A DNA stretch of 64,000 nucleotides from Pseudomonas fulva (GTDB lineage Bacteria; Pseudomonadota; Gammaproteobacteria; Pseudomonadales; Pseudomonadaceae), in NCBI RefSeq assembly GCF_023517795.1, contig NZ_CP082928.1, positions 496,001 to 560,000 on the forward strand, read 5' to 3'. Shown piece after piece: positions 42,542 to 50,502 of this stretch; position 1 is the stretch's first letter, and every line of letters starts with the position of its first letter. The notes below the pieces were generated by a model. The model worked only from the letters and a program-made list of their open reading frames with translations, searched no databases and was not told the origin of the DNA. The position numbers and the translations under genes were made by a program.

Positions 42542-42805
42542 ATGAAAGTCGCAACCGCTATTACCGCCCTGCTCTCCAGTCTCGCCCCTGCCGTGTTCGC
42601 AGCCGATATCCAGAACAAACCGGGTGCCGGCCTGCCGACCGAGGATTACCACTACGGCATGAAAGTCGATGTACAGAAGGTGCTCTACCGCACCGACGTT
42701 ACCGACAAGCGAGGCGTGGTGCCGGTGATCATGGTCTACACCGACAGCCAGGGTGAAACCCACAAGATGCGTTTCCTCGAGTGGGGCGGCCGTTACGATG
42801 GTTGA
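42542..42805 (+). CDS. DUF2790 secreted protein
   Basis: 87 residues. Signal peptide (MKVATAITALLSSLAPAVFA), then a compact domain DYHYGMKVDVQKVLYRTDV ... VPVIMVYTDSQGETHKMRFL, the DUF2790 pattern of Pseudomonas. These short periplasmic proteins are often induced by metals or phage-like stresses in other strains; the function is unknown. GAGGA lies before the ATG. A palindrome lies 140 bases upstream. Confidence 0.85.
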   Translation: MKVATAITALLSSLAPAVFAADIQNKPGAGLPTEDYHYGMKVDVQKVLYRTDVTDKRGVVPVIMVYTDSQGETHKMRFLEWGGRYDG

Positions 42806-42821
42806 TCGGGCGCATGCTGCA

Positions 42822-42841
42822 CGCTGCGGGCAACCGCAGCG
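42822..42841. terminator. GCAA-tetraloop hairpin between convergent genes
   Basis: CGCTGCGG (42822-42829) and CCGCAGCG (42834-42841) enclose a GCAA loop, a stable stem. Weak terminator evidence because no T-run follows on either strand. Confidence 0.45.
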
Positions 42842-42847
42842 CGCCGC

Positions 42848-43972
42848 TCACGCCTGCCGGTAAGGCAACATGGCCCGCGCCTGTTCGGCATAGGCCAGCA
42901 CACCCAGCCGTTCCTCCTGCAGAAACCCCGCCACCGCATCACGCAAGCCCTCGTGCACCAGGTAGTGCCAGGAGTGGGTGAGGGTCGGCTCGAAGCCACG
43001 AATCAGCTTGTGCTCACCCTGGGCACCGGCATCGAAGCGCTGCACCCCCTGGGCGATCGCCTGCTCCATGCCCTGATAGAAGCAGGTCTCGAAGTGCAGC
43101 CTGTCGAACTCGGCCAGGCAACCCCAGTAACGCCCATACAGGCTGTCGCCACCCTGCACGCTGAAGGCCATGGCCACTGGCTGCGCAGCGCGGCAGGCCA
43201 GCACCACGCGAATCGCCGCGGGCATGCGCTCGGCCAGCAGGCTGAAGAAGTCGCGGGTCAGGTAGGGCCGCTGGCCACGCAGGTGGTAGGTATTGGCGTA
43301 ACAGTGGTAGACGAAATCCCACTCCGCTTCGCTCAACTGGTGCCCCTCGCGCCAGTCGAACGCGATGCCCTGCCCGGCCACCTGCTCACGCTCCTTGCGC
43401 ATCTGCTTGCGCTTGCGCGAGCTCAGGGTATCGAGGAAATCCTGAAAGTCCCGGTAGCCACGGTTGTGCCAGTGGAACTGGCAGCCCAGGCGCTGCAGCC
43501 AACCAGCCCGATCTTGCAGCACCTGGTCGCCAGCGGCATCGGTGAAATTGACGTGCAGGCTGGAGAGCCCCTGCTCCTCCAGCGTTGCCGTGACGCCATC
43601 AAGCAGCTGCCCTGCCGCCGCGGGCGAACCCAGCAGGCGCTGGCCCGTCACCGGCGAAAACGGAATGGCGCCGAGCAGCTTGGGGTAATAGCCGATCCCG
43701 GCGCGGCGGCAGGCGTCGGCCCAACCGTGATCGAACACGTATTCGCCCTGGGAATGGTATTTGACGTAGGCCGGCAGCGCCGCCAGGGGCTGCCCTTGTG
43801 CACCGAGCAACAGCTGATGGGCAGCCTGCCAGCCACTGCGCCCACCGACACTGCCGCTGTCCTCCAGGCTGGTCAGAAAGGCATGGCGCAGAAACGGCTG
43901 CTCGCTGGACAACAGCGCATCCCAACTCGCAGCCGGCACGCCGTGCAAGGAATCGGCGAGAACAAGGGTCAT
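42848..43972 (-). CDS. FemAB/GNAT-like acyltransferase (DUF482 type)
   Basis: 374 residues. The family is annotated as peptidogalycan biosynthesis protein or GNAT-like. Blocks: PFLRHAFLTSLEDSGSVGGRSGW (about 25), SSRKRKQMRKEREQV (about 185), YHCYANTYHLRGQRPYLTRDFF (about 225), SLYGRYWGC and FDAGAQGEHKLIRGFEP near the end. The function is uncharacterised; the fold suggests transfer of an amino-acyl or acyl group. Start ATG at 43972 with GGAG upstream. A single gene. Confidence 0.85.
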   Translation of the reverse strand: MTLVLADSLHGVPAASWDALLSSEQPFLRHAFLTSLEDSGSVGGRSGWQAAHQLLLGAQGQPLAALPAYVKYHSQGEYVFDHGWADACRRAGIGYYPKLLGAIPFSPVTGQRLLGSPAAAGQLLDGVTATLEEQGLSSLHVNFTDAAGDQVLQDRAGWLQRLGCQFHWHNRGYRDFQDFLDTLSSRKRKQMRKEREQVAGQGIAFDWREGHQLSEAEWDFVYHCYANTYHLRGQRPYLTRDFFSLLAERMPAAIRVVLACRAAQPVAMAFSVQGGDSLYGRYWGCLAEFDRLHFETCFYQGMEQAIAQGVQRFDAGAQGEHKLIRGFEPTLTHSWHYLVHEGLRDAVAGFLQEERLGVLAYAEQARAMLPYRQA

Positions 43973-44171
43973 GGCAAGGCTCCAGCAGGAAATATCCAGG
44001 GCAGGTCGTGGGACTGCAACCAGCATGATGCCGTCGCATATGGGCGACCACAACCGCCGCCATCCTCAAACTTTAATAATCGACCTATAAGGTTCGGCCG
44101 CGTGATTACGCCCCTTCGACACCCCCTTCCGGCGCCCGCCAAAAAAGCCTCATATCAAGCGCAACCTTCTG

Positions 44172-44201
44172 ATTTTCAAAAAGTTCCCCAGACTTGAAAA
44201 T
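44172..44201. promoter_or_regulatory. Inverted repeat in the porin upstream region
   Basis: ATTTTCAA (44172-44179) and TTGAAAAT (44194-44201) form a perfect inverted repeat spaced by 14 bases, about 120 bases upstream of the porin start. A CATAAT hexamer at 44239-44244 could be the -10. Regulator unknown. Confidence 0.35.
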
Positions 44202-44316
44202 GTCACGCCACAGCAAGCCTTCTGTCACATCCGATTTCCATAATCGCCTCCGTCCAAACCGACGATGTCATGCCACCGGCACTGACGGCGTTTCATAAAC
44301 GAAGGAGCTTTTTTCA

Positions 44317-45414
44317 ATGAAGATGAAGTTGATTGCGGTTGCTGTTGGTGCTGCCCTGTCGGTACCTGCTGTGGCAATGGCAGACGTGAGCATCTACGGC
44401 CGTGCGCACGTATCGGTTGACTACCTCGATGACGGTGCCCGTTATTCCGAAACCAACCTGTCGAGCAACTCCTCGCGTCTGGGCTTCAAGGGCGACCATG
44501 AAATCAACCCGGATCTGAAAGCCTTCTTCCAGATCGAGCAGCAGATCAACTTCACCACTGGCTCGTCCGATGGCGGCACCAGCTTCGCCACCCGCGATAC
44601 CTTCGTCGGCCTGGGCGGCAACTTCGGCGCCATTCAGGTCGGCCGTTTCGACAGCCCGTTCAAAGTCGCTCGCGGCCCGTTCAACCTGTTCGGTGACCAG
44701 GTCGGCGACATGAACAACCTCGCCCGCGTCACTGCCGGCCGCCTCGACGAGCGTTACGACAACACCATCCAGTACACCACCCCCGACTTCAGCGGCTTCA
44801 ACGTCAAAGTGGCCTATTCGATGTACCGCGGCCAGTCGCTCAACATCACCGACACCACTGCGAACAACGAAGACAGCGACGCCTTCAGCACCTCGCTGAA
44901 CTACCTCGGCGGCCCGCTGGAAGCCTCCCTGGCCTACGAGAAGGTCGAAGAAGACACCCTGCGCGGCGAAGCCGACTCCATCCGCGCCGCTGTCGCCTAC
45001 AAGATCGTCGACAACTTCAAGCTGGTCGGTTTCTACCAGACCACCGATTTCGATGGTGTCAGCACCACCACCAGCGCTCAGCGCGATGCGGGTACTTTCA
45101 ACGTCTACGGTCTGGGTGGCGAGTTCGCCATTGCCAAGAACACCGCACTGAAAGCCACCTGGATGACCAACGACAGCGACGCCGATGATTCCGACGCCAC
45201 CATGTGGGTCGTAGGCATCGAGCACAAGCTGGACAAGGCCGTACGCGTCTATGCCAACTATGCGGTAGTGGATAACGACGACAACGTCGCCTACTCGCCG
45301 TGGATGCAATCCCGTACCGCTAACCCGCAGAACCAGTCGGTCGTCAACGGGGTGAACGAAGCCGCTGGTGAAAAAGCCGCCGGCTTCACCGTAGGTCTGC
45401 GCTACGACTTCTGA
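44317..45414 (+). CDS. General porin (Porin_4 type)
   Basis: Outer-membrane trimeric channel. 365 residues. Signal peptide MKMKLIAVAVGAALSVPAVAMA, then a beta-barrel beginning DVSIYGRAHVSVDYLDDGAR and SSRLGFKGDHEINPDLKAFFQIEQQINF, typical of Gram-negative porins, and ending with the C-terminal aromatic LRYDF. Lower GC at the third position and strong AAGGAG suggest high expression. Unlike OprF or OprD, it belongs to the Burkholderia/Neisseria-like class also found in some pseudomonads. A terminator follows. The solute is unknown. Confidence 0.93.
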   Translation: MKMKLIAVAVGAALSVPAVAMADVSIYGRAHVSVDYLDDGARYSETNLSSNSSRLGFKGDHEINPDLKAFFQIEQQINFTTGSSDGGTSFATRDTFVGLGGNFGAIQVGRFDSPFKVARGPFNLFGDQVGDMNNLARVTAGRLDERYDNTIQYTTPDFSGFNVKVAYSMYRGQSLNITDTTANNEDSDAFSTSLNYLGGPLEASLAYEKVEEDTLRGEADSIRAAVAYKIVDNFKLVGFYQTTDFDGVSTTTSAQRDAGTFNVYGLGGEFAIAKNTALKATWMTNDSDADDSDATMWVVGIEHKLDKAVRVYANYAVVDNDDNVAYSPWMQSRTANPQNQSVVNGVNEAAGEKAAGFTVGLRYDF

Positions 45415-45441
45415 TCCCGCCCGCGGATTGGAATGAAAACG

Positions 45442-45480
45442 AGCCGGGCTGTTCTTCGAGAGCAGCCCGGCTTGTCATTT
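45442..45480 (+). terminator. Porin terminator
   Basis: AGCCGGGCTG (45442-45451) and CAGCCCGGCT (45463-45472) form a 10-bp stem followed by TTGTCATTT. Confidence 0.85.
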
Positions 45481-45569
45481 AACTGACACCTCTCCGTCTT
45501 ATTCTCGCGTTCGAAATGTAACCGTCCCCGTACCGCCGCCACCGGCGGGTCTTCTCCCTAGGAGTCTTC

Positions 45570-46265
45570 ATGCGCCGTTTGTTCGTTATCGCCCTGGCCG
45601 GGCTGCTGGCCGCTTGCGCTCAGCAGCCCAAAGTTCAGCTGTATTCCGGTGCACCTCAGCCGCAGAGCGAAGTGCTGACTGTCGTGGTACCTGGCGAGCT
45701 GGAAATCCGCAGCATCAACGGCCAGCCCTACAAGGCGGCCAATGCTGCCTACAACCTGGATGACAAGCAGCTGCTGCTGCAGCCGGGTGCCTATCAGGTT
45801 CAAGCCTTCTACAAGAATGGCTTCGACGTTGCCGGCGGTATCAGCCATGAGATAGTGCGCAGCCGCACCGCAATCTTCGACATCGATGGCAAAGCGGGCG
45901 ACGTGTGGCGCCTGGAATTCGACCGCCCGCAGAACCTGTCCGAAGCCAAGAAGTTCGAAGAAGAATTCAAGGCCTGGGCGGTGAACACGCGCACCGGTGA
46001 ACGTGAACAGGCCCAACAGGGTAATCGCAACGTTTCGGCACTCGCGGCCTTGATGGGCACCAGCGAAATCGCCGCTCAGCCCACCACCGTCGCCCCGCTG
46101 GGCAATACTCCGGCACAAGCCGCACAGCCGGTGGCGCTGCAGCCTGCGCCGGCCCAGGCTGCCGCCCTGCCGCACAACGACGCCACCCTGACCACACTGC
46201 AGCAAATGTGGAACCTGCTGACCCCGGAAAGCCGCGCCGCCTTCCTGAAATGGGCCAAGCAGTAA
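45570..46265 (+). CDS. DUF2057 (YccT-like) lipoprotein
   Basis: 231 residues. ALAGLLAAC is a lipobox (Cys about 16). The domain VVVPGELEIRSINGQPY, QLLLQPGAYQVQAFYKNGFD, and WRLEFDRPQNLSEAKKFEEEF matches DUF2057. The second half is an Ala/Gln/Pro-rich linker and a short helical end (LTTLQQMWNLLTPESRAAFL). TAGGAG precedes the ATG. The gene is convergent to fabH2. Function unknown; YccT was linked to envelope/curli control in enterics, which need not apply here. Confidence 0.82.
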   Translation: MRRLFVIALAGLLAACAQQPKVQLYSGAPQPQSEVLTVVVPGELEIRSINGQPYKAANAAYNLDDKQLLLQPGAYQVQAFYKNGFDVAGGISHEIVRSRTAIFDIDGKAGDVWRLEFDRPQNLSEAKKFEEEFKAWAVNTRTGEREQAQQGNRNVSALAALMGTSEIAAQPTTVAPLGNTPAQAAQPVALQPAPAQAAALPHNDATLTTLQQMWNLLTPESRAAFLKWAKQ

Positions 46266-46275
46266 GCGATGAACC

Positions 46276-46300
46276 GAGCTCCTGCCACCGGCGGGAGCTC
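46276..46300. terminator. Hairpin between DUF2057 gene and fabH2
   Basis: GAGCTCCTGCC (46276-46286) pairs with GGCGGGAGCTC (46290-46300), an 11-bp stem with one G-T pair. It sits between two convergent stops. No T-run, so weak. Confidence 0.45.
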
Positions 46301-46320
46301 ATCCTCAGCGCTCACCGCAC

Positions 46321-47445
46321 TCAGCGTTTGCGCAGAATCACGCTGCCGATCGAGTAGCCGGCGCCAAACGAGCTGAGCACACCCAGGGTGCCTGCCGGCA
46401 GATCATCCTGGTGCTTGTGCAGGGCAATCACCGAGCCGGCCGAACTGGTATTGGCGTAGGTGTCGAGAATCACCGGCGCCTCATGGGCCTCCGGGTCACG
46501 GCCCAGCAGCTTGCGAGCGATCAGCTGGTTCATGTTGAGGTTGGCCTGGTGCAGCCAGAAGCGCTTCACATCGGCCACATCCAGGCCATTGTCCTGCAGG
46601 TGGGCGGCGATCAGTTCGGCCACCATCGGGCAGACCTCCTTGAACACCTTGCGCCCTTCCTGCACGAACAGCCGACCTTCGGCCACTGCACCTGCCTCGT
46701 CGGCGGCGCGGTTGAGAAAGCCGAAGTTGTTGCGGATGTTGTTGGAAAACTGGGTCAGCAGCTTGGTGCCGACGATCTCGAACTGATGCTCGGAGGTCGC
46801 CAGGTCCGCACGCTCCAGAATCACCGCCGTGGCCGCGTCGCCAAAGATGAAATGGCTGTCGCGGTCGCGGAAGTTCAGGTGCCCGGTGCAGATCTCCGGG
46901 TTGACCATCAGGATCGCCCGCGCCTGGCCGAGTTGAATGCTGTTGGCCGCGGCCTGGATGCCGAAGGTCGCCGAGGAACAGGCCACGTTCATGTCGAAGC
47001 CGAAGCCCTGGATACCCAGCGCCGCCTGCACTTCGATGGCCACCGCCGGGTAGGCGCGCTGCAGGTTGGAACAGGCGACGATCACCCCGTCGATGTCCGC
47101 GGCCGTCTTGCCGGCACGGGCCAGCGCCTCTTCGGCGGCCGCCACCGCCATCTCGCAGAGAATGCCCCACTGCTCGTTATCCCGCTCGGGGATCGAGGGC
47201 ACCATGCGTTGCGGGTCGAGGATGCCCTGCTTGTCAATCACGAAACGGCTCTTGATGCCCGAGGCCTTCTCGATGAAGGCGCTGTTCGACTCGTTCAGCG
47301 CCTCGATCTCGCCGCGTTCGATGGCCGCGGCGTTGTCCGCATTGAACTGCTGCACATAGGCATTGAAAGACGCCACCAACTCGTCGTTGGAGATGCTGTT
47401 GGCCGGGGTATAAAGGCCCGTACCGCTGATGACGACGTTATGCAC
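46321..47445 (-). CDS. fabH2: Beta-ketoacyl-ACP synthase III, FabH2 type
   Basis: 374 residues, starting at a GTG with GAGGAAG upstream. ISGTGLYTPANSISNDELV at the start and NVACSSATFGIQAAANSIQL (nucleophile Cys about 165) match P. aeruginosa PA3286. HQANLNMNQL (His) and YANTSSAGSV (Asn) complete the thiolase-fold triad. PA3286 condenses octanoyl-CoA from beta-oxidation with malonyl-ACP, feeding degradation products back into fatty acid synthesis. I assign the same role from that similarity. It is convergent to the DUF2057 gene and convergent-free upstream, followed at a distance by a LysR gene on the same strand. Confidence 0.9.
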   Translation of the reverse strand: MHNVVISGTGLYTPANSISNDELVASFNAYVQQFNADNAAAIERGEIEALNESNSAFIEKASGIKSRFVIDKQGILDPQRMVPSIPERDNEQWGILCEMAVAAAEEALARAGKTAADIDGVIVACSNLQRAYPAVAIEVQAALGIQGFGFDMNVACSSATFGIQAAANSIQLGQARAILMVNPEICTGHLNFRDRDSHFIFGDAATAVILERADLATSEHQFEIVGTKLLTQFSNNIRNNFGFLNRAADEAGAVAEGRLFVQEGRKVFKEVCPMVAELIAAHLQDNGLDVADVKRFWLHQANLNMNQLIARKLLGRDPEAHEAPVILDTYANTSSAGSVIALHKHQDDLPAGTLGVLSSFGAGYSIGSVILRKR

Positions 47446-47621
47446 GCTGCTTCCTCTTGTTCGTGGCGATGGCCTGGCAGACCGCGGCGAAGGGCCGGCG
47501 GCACCGGTGCACGGGCGAGCGACACACGTCGCTTCACAACCCGTTTTCACTGGCGCTCAAGTGTGCCACAGGCCTGGGGGTCTCGCCCATTGGGCAGATA
47601 AGCCGGGAATCGAAGACGCGG

Positions 47622-48521
47622 TCATCGAAGATCGTCGCGGGTCTGCGCCAGCAGCCAGTCACGAACCATCGCGAAGGGTGCCTGCTGCCTGACGCGCCGT
47701 GGGCCGAGCAGATAGAACCCGCGGTCGTCCCGCAACGTGGCGTCAAAGGGGTTGATCAGGCGCCCGGCCTGAATGTCCCGGGCGACAAAAAAACGATTGG
47801 CCAAGGCAATGCCCTGGCCCGCGATCGCCGCCTCGATGGCCAGTGACGTCTGGTTGAAGCGCACGCTTCTGGCAGAGGCCTGCAGCGCGTCGGGGAACAG
47901 CAGATCGAGAAACCGCGGCCAGAGGTTGTGGGCGTCATGCAGCAAGGGATAACGCGCCAGGGTCTGCAGGTCGTCCGCAGCGCCCAGGCGTTCGAGCAAC
48001 CCGGGGCTCACCACGGCGACAATCGCCTGCTCCAGCAACAGCTCGGCGTGCAGGCCAGGGCCGAACGGCGGGCAGCCATAACGCACGGCCATATCCACAC
48101 CATCGTTGTGAAAGCTGGAAAGCCGCTCGCTGGCGAGGATTCTCAGGTCGACGTCCGGGTGACGCGCCGAGAAGTCCGGCAGTCGCGGAATCAGCCATTT
48201 CGAGGCGAATGTCGGCGTCACGCTGATCGTCAGGTGCGAGGGCGCCGGCCGCAGCGCCCGGGTGGCGTCAGCGATCTGCTCGAAGGCCCGGCGCACGCTC
48301 TGGCTGTAGCCTCTGCCGCTCTCGGTCAGCGCCAGACCACGCGCCTGGCGCTCGAACAGCTTGACTGACAGATCAGCCTCCAGGGCTCGAACCTGCTGCG
48401 CCACCGCGCTCTGGGTAACGCCCAGCTCATCGGCGGCCAGGCGAAAATTCAGATGCCGCGCCACCACCTCGAATACGCGCAGGGCATTGAGCGATGGCAA
48501 ATGGCCGAACTCTTCCGACAT
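47622..48521 (-). CDS. LysR regulator of GcvA/AmpR type
   Basis: 299 residues. The LPSLNALRVFEVVARHLNFRLAADELGVTQSAVAQQVRALEADL opening is the GcvA/AmpR kind of LysR head. The effector domain begins at about 92 (TISVTPTFASKWLIPRLPDF). It is divergent from an SDR gene 106 bp away and most likely controls that gene. The ribosome binding site is weak. Inducer unknown. Confidence 0.92.
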   Translation of the reverse strand: MSEEFGHLPSLNALRVFEVVARHLNFRLAADELGVTQSAVAQQVRALEADLSVKLFERQARGLALTESGRGYSQSVRRAFEQIADATRALRPAPSHLTISVTPTFASKWLIPRLPDFSARHPDVDLRILASERLSSFHNDGVDMAVRYGCPPFGPGLHAELLLEQAIVAVVSPGLLERLGAADDLQTLARYPLLHDAHNLWPRFLDLLFPDALQASARSVRFNQTSLAIEAAIAGQGIALANRFFVARDIQAGRLINPFDATLRDDRGFYLLGPRRVRQQAPFAMVRDWLLAQTRDDLR

Positions 48522-48627
48522 GACTGTAGTTTTTCTACTGATTAAGGGTACCAGGGCTGCCTCTCTGCCTGGCCAGGCAAGCTGTTAGCCTCACAGGACA
48601 TTCATCTGCATCTGTGGAGACAATACG

Positions 48628-49332
48628 ATGCCTGTAGAAAAAGTAGCAATCATCACGGCTGCCGGCAGCGGCATGGGCGCCGCAGCCGCCCGACGACTCG
48701 CGGCCGATGGCTTCAGGGTCGCCATCCTCTCGTCGTCGGGCAAGGGCGAGGCGCTGGCTGCAGAGCTGGGCGGCTTCGGGGTGACGGGCAGCAATCAATG
48801 CGGCGAGGATCTGGAAAAGCTGGTCGACGGCACGCTGGCGCGCTGGGGGCGCATCGACGTGCTGGTCAACAGCGCCGGCCACGGTCCACGGGCACCGATT
48901 CTGGATATCAGCGACGAAGACTGGCACCGCGGCCTGGACACCTATCTGCTCAACGTGATCCGCCCGACCCGCCTGGTCACACCGCTCATGCAGAAGCAGA
49001 AGGCCGGGGTGATCATCAACATATCCAGCGCCTGGACGTTCGAACCCAGTGAGCTGTTCCCGACCTCGGCGGTGTTTCGCGCCGGCCTGGCGTCGTTCAC
49101 GAAGATCTTCGCCGACACCTATGCAGGCGACAATATCCGCATGAACAACGTACTGCCGGGCTGGATAGACAGCTTGCCGGCCACCGAAGCGCGCCGGACC
49201 AGCGTGCCGTTGCAACGCTATGGCAGCAGCGAGGAAGTCGCGGCGACCATCGCCTTTCTGGCTTCCGCGGGAGCCGCCTACATCACCGCCCAGAACATCC
49301 GGGTGGATGGCGGCGTGACCCGCGCCGTCTGA
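48628..49332 (+). CDS. Short-chain dehydrogenase/reductase-like protein
   Basis: 234 residues. NAD(P) loop ITAAGSGMGAAAAR (TGxxxGxG), NSAG near 92, and a Rossmann body are present. At the catalytic site the usual Y-x-x-x-K is replaced: SSAWTFEPSELFPTSAVFRAGLASFTK places Ser and Arg where Tyr and Lys belong. NVLPGWIDSLP and the C-terminal FLASAGAAYITAQNIRVDGG are typical SDR. Similar SDR proteins with this altered site exist as far as I recall. Its activity may be weak or different. It is likely controlled by the divergent LysR protein. Confidence 0.88.
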   Translation: MPVEKVAIITAAGSGMGAAAARRLAADGFRVAILSSSGKGEALAAELGGFGVTGSNQCGEDLEKLVDGTLARWGRIDVLVNSAGHGPRAPILDISDEDWHRGLDTYLLNVIRPTRLVTPLMQKQKAGVIINISSAWTFEPSELFPTSAVFRAGLASFTKIFADTYAGDNIRMNNVLPGWIDSLPATEARRTSVPLQRYGSSEEVAATIAFLASAGAAYITAQNIRVDGGVTRAV

Positions 49333-49405
49333 TCGCCGCGCCTTGCCGCCGAGCTACTGCGGATGACCGCGAGCGCCCACCACCCTGGACGCTCGCCGGC
49401 GGACC

Positions 49406-50374
49406 TCAACTCAGGCTGTCGTCGATGACCAGCACCAGCTTGCCGTTGACCTGGTTGCCTTCCAGGGTCGCGTAGGCTTCGTGGGCCTCGGCAATCGGGA
49501 AGGTGCGGGCCAGTTGCGGCTTGAGTCGCCCCTCGCTGAACAGCGGCCACACGTGCTGGCGCAGGTCACGCAGCAGTTCGGCCTTGAACAGATCGTCGCG
49601 GTTGCGCAGCGTCGAGCCGATCAGCTGGATGCGCTTGCCGAGCACCTGGGCCATGTCGATCTCGGCCTTGCGCCCGCCCATCAGGCCGATGTTCACCCAA
49701 CGGCCATCGCGCGCCAGCAGCTTGAGATTGAGCGCGGCGTAGCTGGCGCCAACCGGGTCGAGGATGACCTCGAACGGGCCGAAATCATCCGCCACCTGCA
49801 GGCCGTCCTCGCCGCGGATCGCGCCGCCGCTGGCGCCCAGGCTCTGGCAGTACGCGAGGCGTTCCTGGGAGCCGACGGTCACCCAGCAGCTGCTGCCGAA
49901 GGCCTTGCACAGCTGGATGGCCGCCGAGCCGACGCCACTGGCGCCGGCATGCAGCAGCACCTTCTCGCCAGGCTTCAGACCGGCCAGCTGGAACAGGTTT
50001 AGCCAGGCGGTGGCGTACACCTCGGGCAGCCCCGCGGCCTCGTGCAGCGACAGGCCTTCCGGCACCGGCAGCACGTGGCGGGCATCGACCACCACCTGTT
50101 CGGCCACCCCGCCGCCGGCCAGCAAGGCACAGACGCGATCGCCCACCTGCCAGTCGTCACAACCCGGCCCCACTTCACTGACGATGCCCGCGCACTCCAG
50201 GCCCAGCGTGTCGCTGGCACCCGGTGGTGGCGGGTAATTGCCGGCCCGCTGCAACAGGTCGGCGCGGTTCAGGCCCGCTGCCGCCACACGAATGCGTACT
50301 TCCCCTACATCACAGGCAGGTGTGGGACGATCGACCCATTCCACCTGCCCTTCAACGCCTTGCAATGCTTTCAC
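49406..50374 (-). CDS. NAD(P)H-quinone oxidoreductase, zinc-independent MDR family
   Basis: 322 residues. PIG3/QOR type: VKALQGVEGQVEWV, GLNRADLLQRAGNYPPPPG (about 40), LLHAGASGVGSAAIQLCKAFG (Rossmann, about 140), VGSQERLAYCQSLGA. No zinc ligands, as in quinone reductases. It probably reduces quinones or enals with NADPH. I choose the GTG at 50374 because GGAGG is 4 bases before it; an ATG six codons upstream would bury that site. It is divergent from prc. Confidence 0.92.
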   Translation of the reverse strand: MKALQGVEGQVEWVDRPTPACDVGEVRIRVAAAGLNRADLLQRAGNYPPPPGASDTLGLECAGIVSEVGPGCDDWQVGDRVCALLAGGGVAEQVVVDARHVLPVPEGLSLHEAAGLPEVYATAWLNLFQLAGLKPGEKVLLHAGASGVGSAAIQLCKAFGSSCWVTVGSQERLAYCQSLGASGGAIRGEDGLQVADDFGPFEVILDPVGASYAALNLKLLARDGRWVNIGLMGGRKAEIDMAQVLGKRIQLIGSTLRNRDDLFKAELLRDLRQHVWPLFSEGRLKPQLARTFPIAEAHEAYATLEGNQVNGKLVLVIDDSLS

Positions 50375-50502
50375 GGTGCCTCCATAGTGCATTTGAACCT
50401 GGCCCGTCGCTCAGCGACGGGCCTTTGCATTGCGCCGATGGAACCTGGCGCCCTCAAAGACGGCCTAATATGCGTTATCAACTGTCCCCACGTCGAATCA
50501 GC

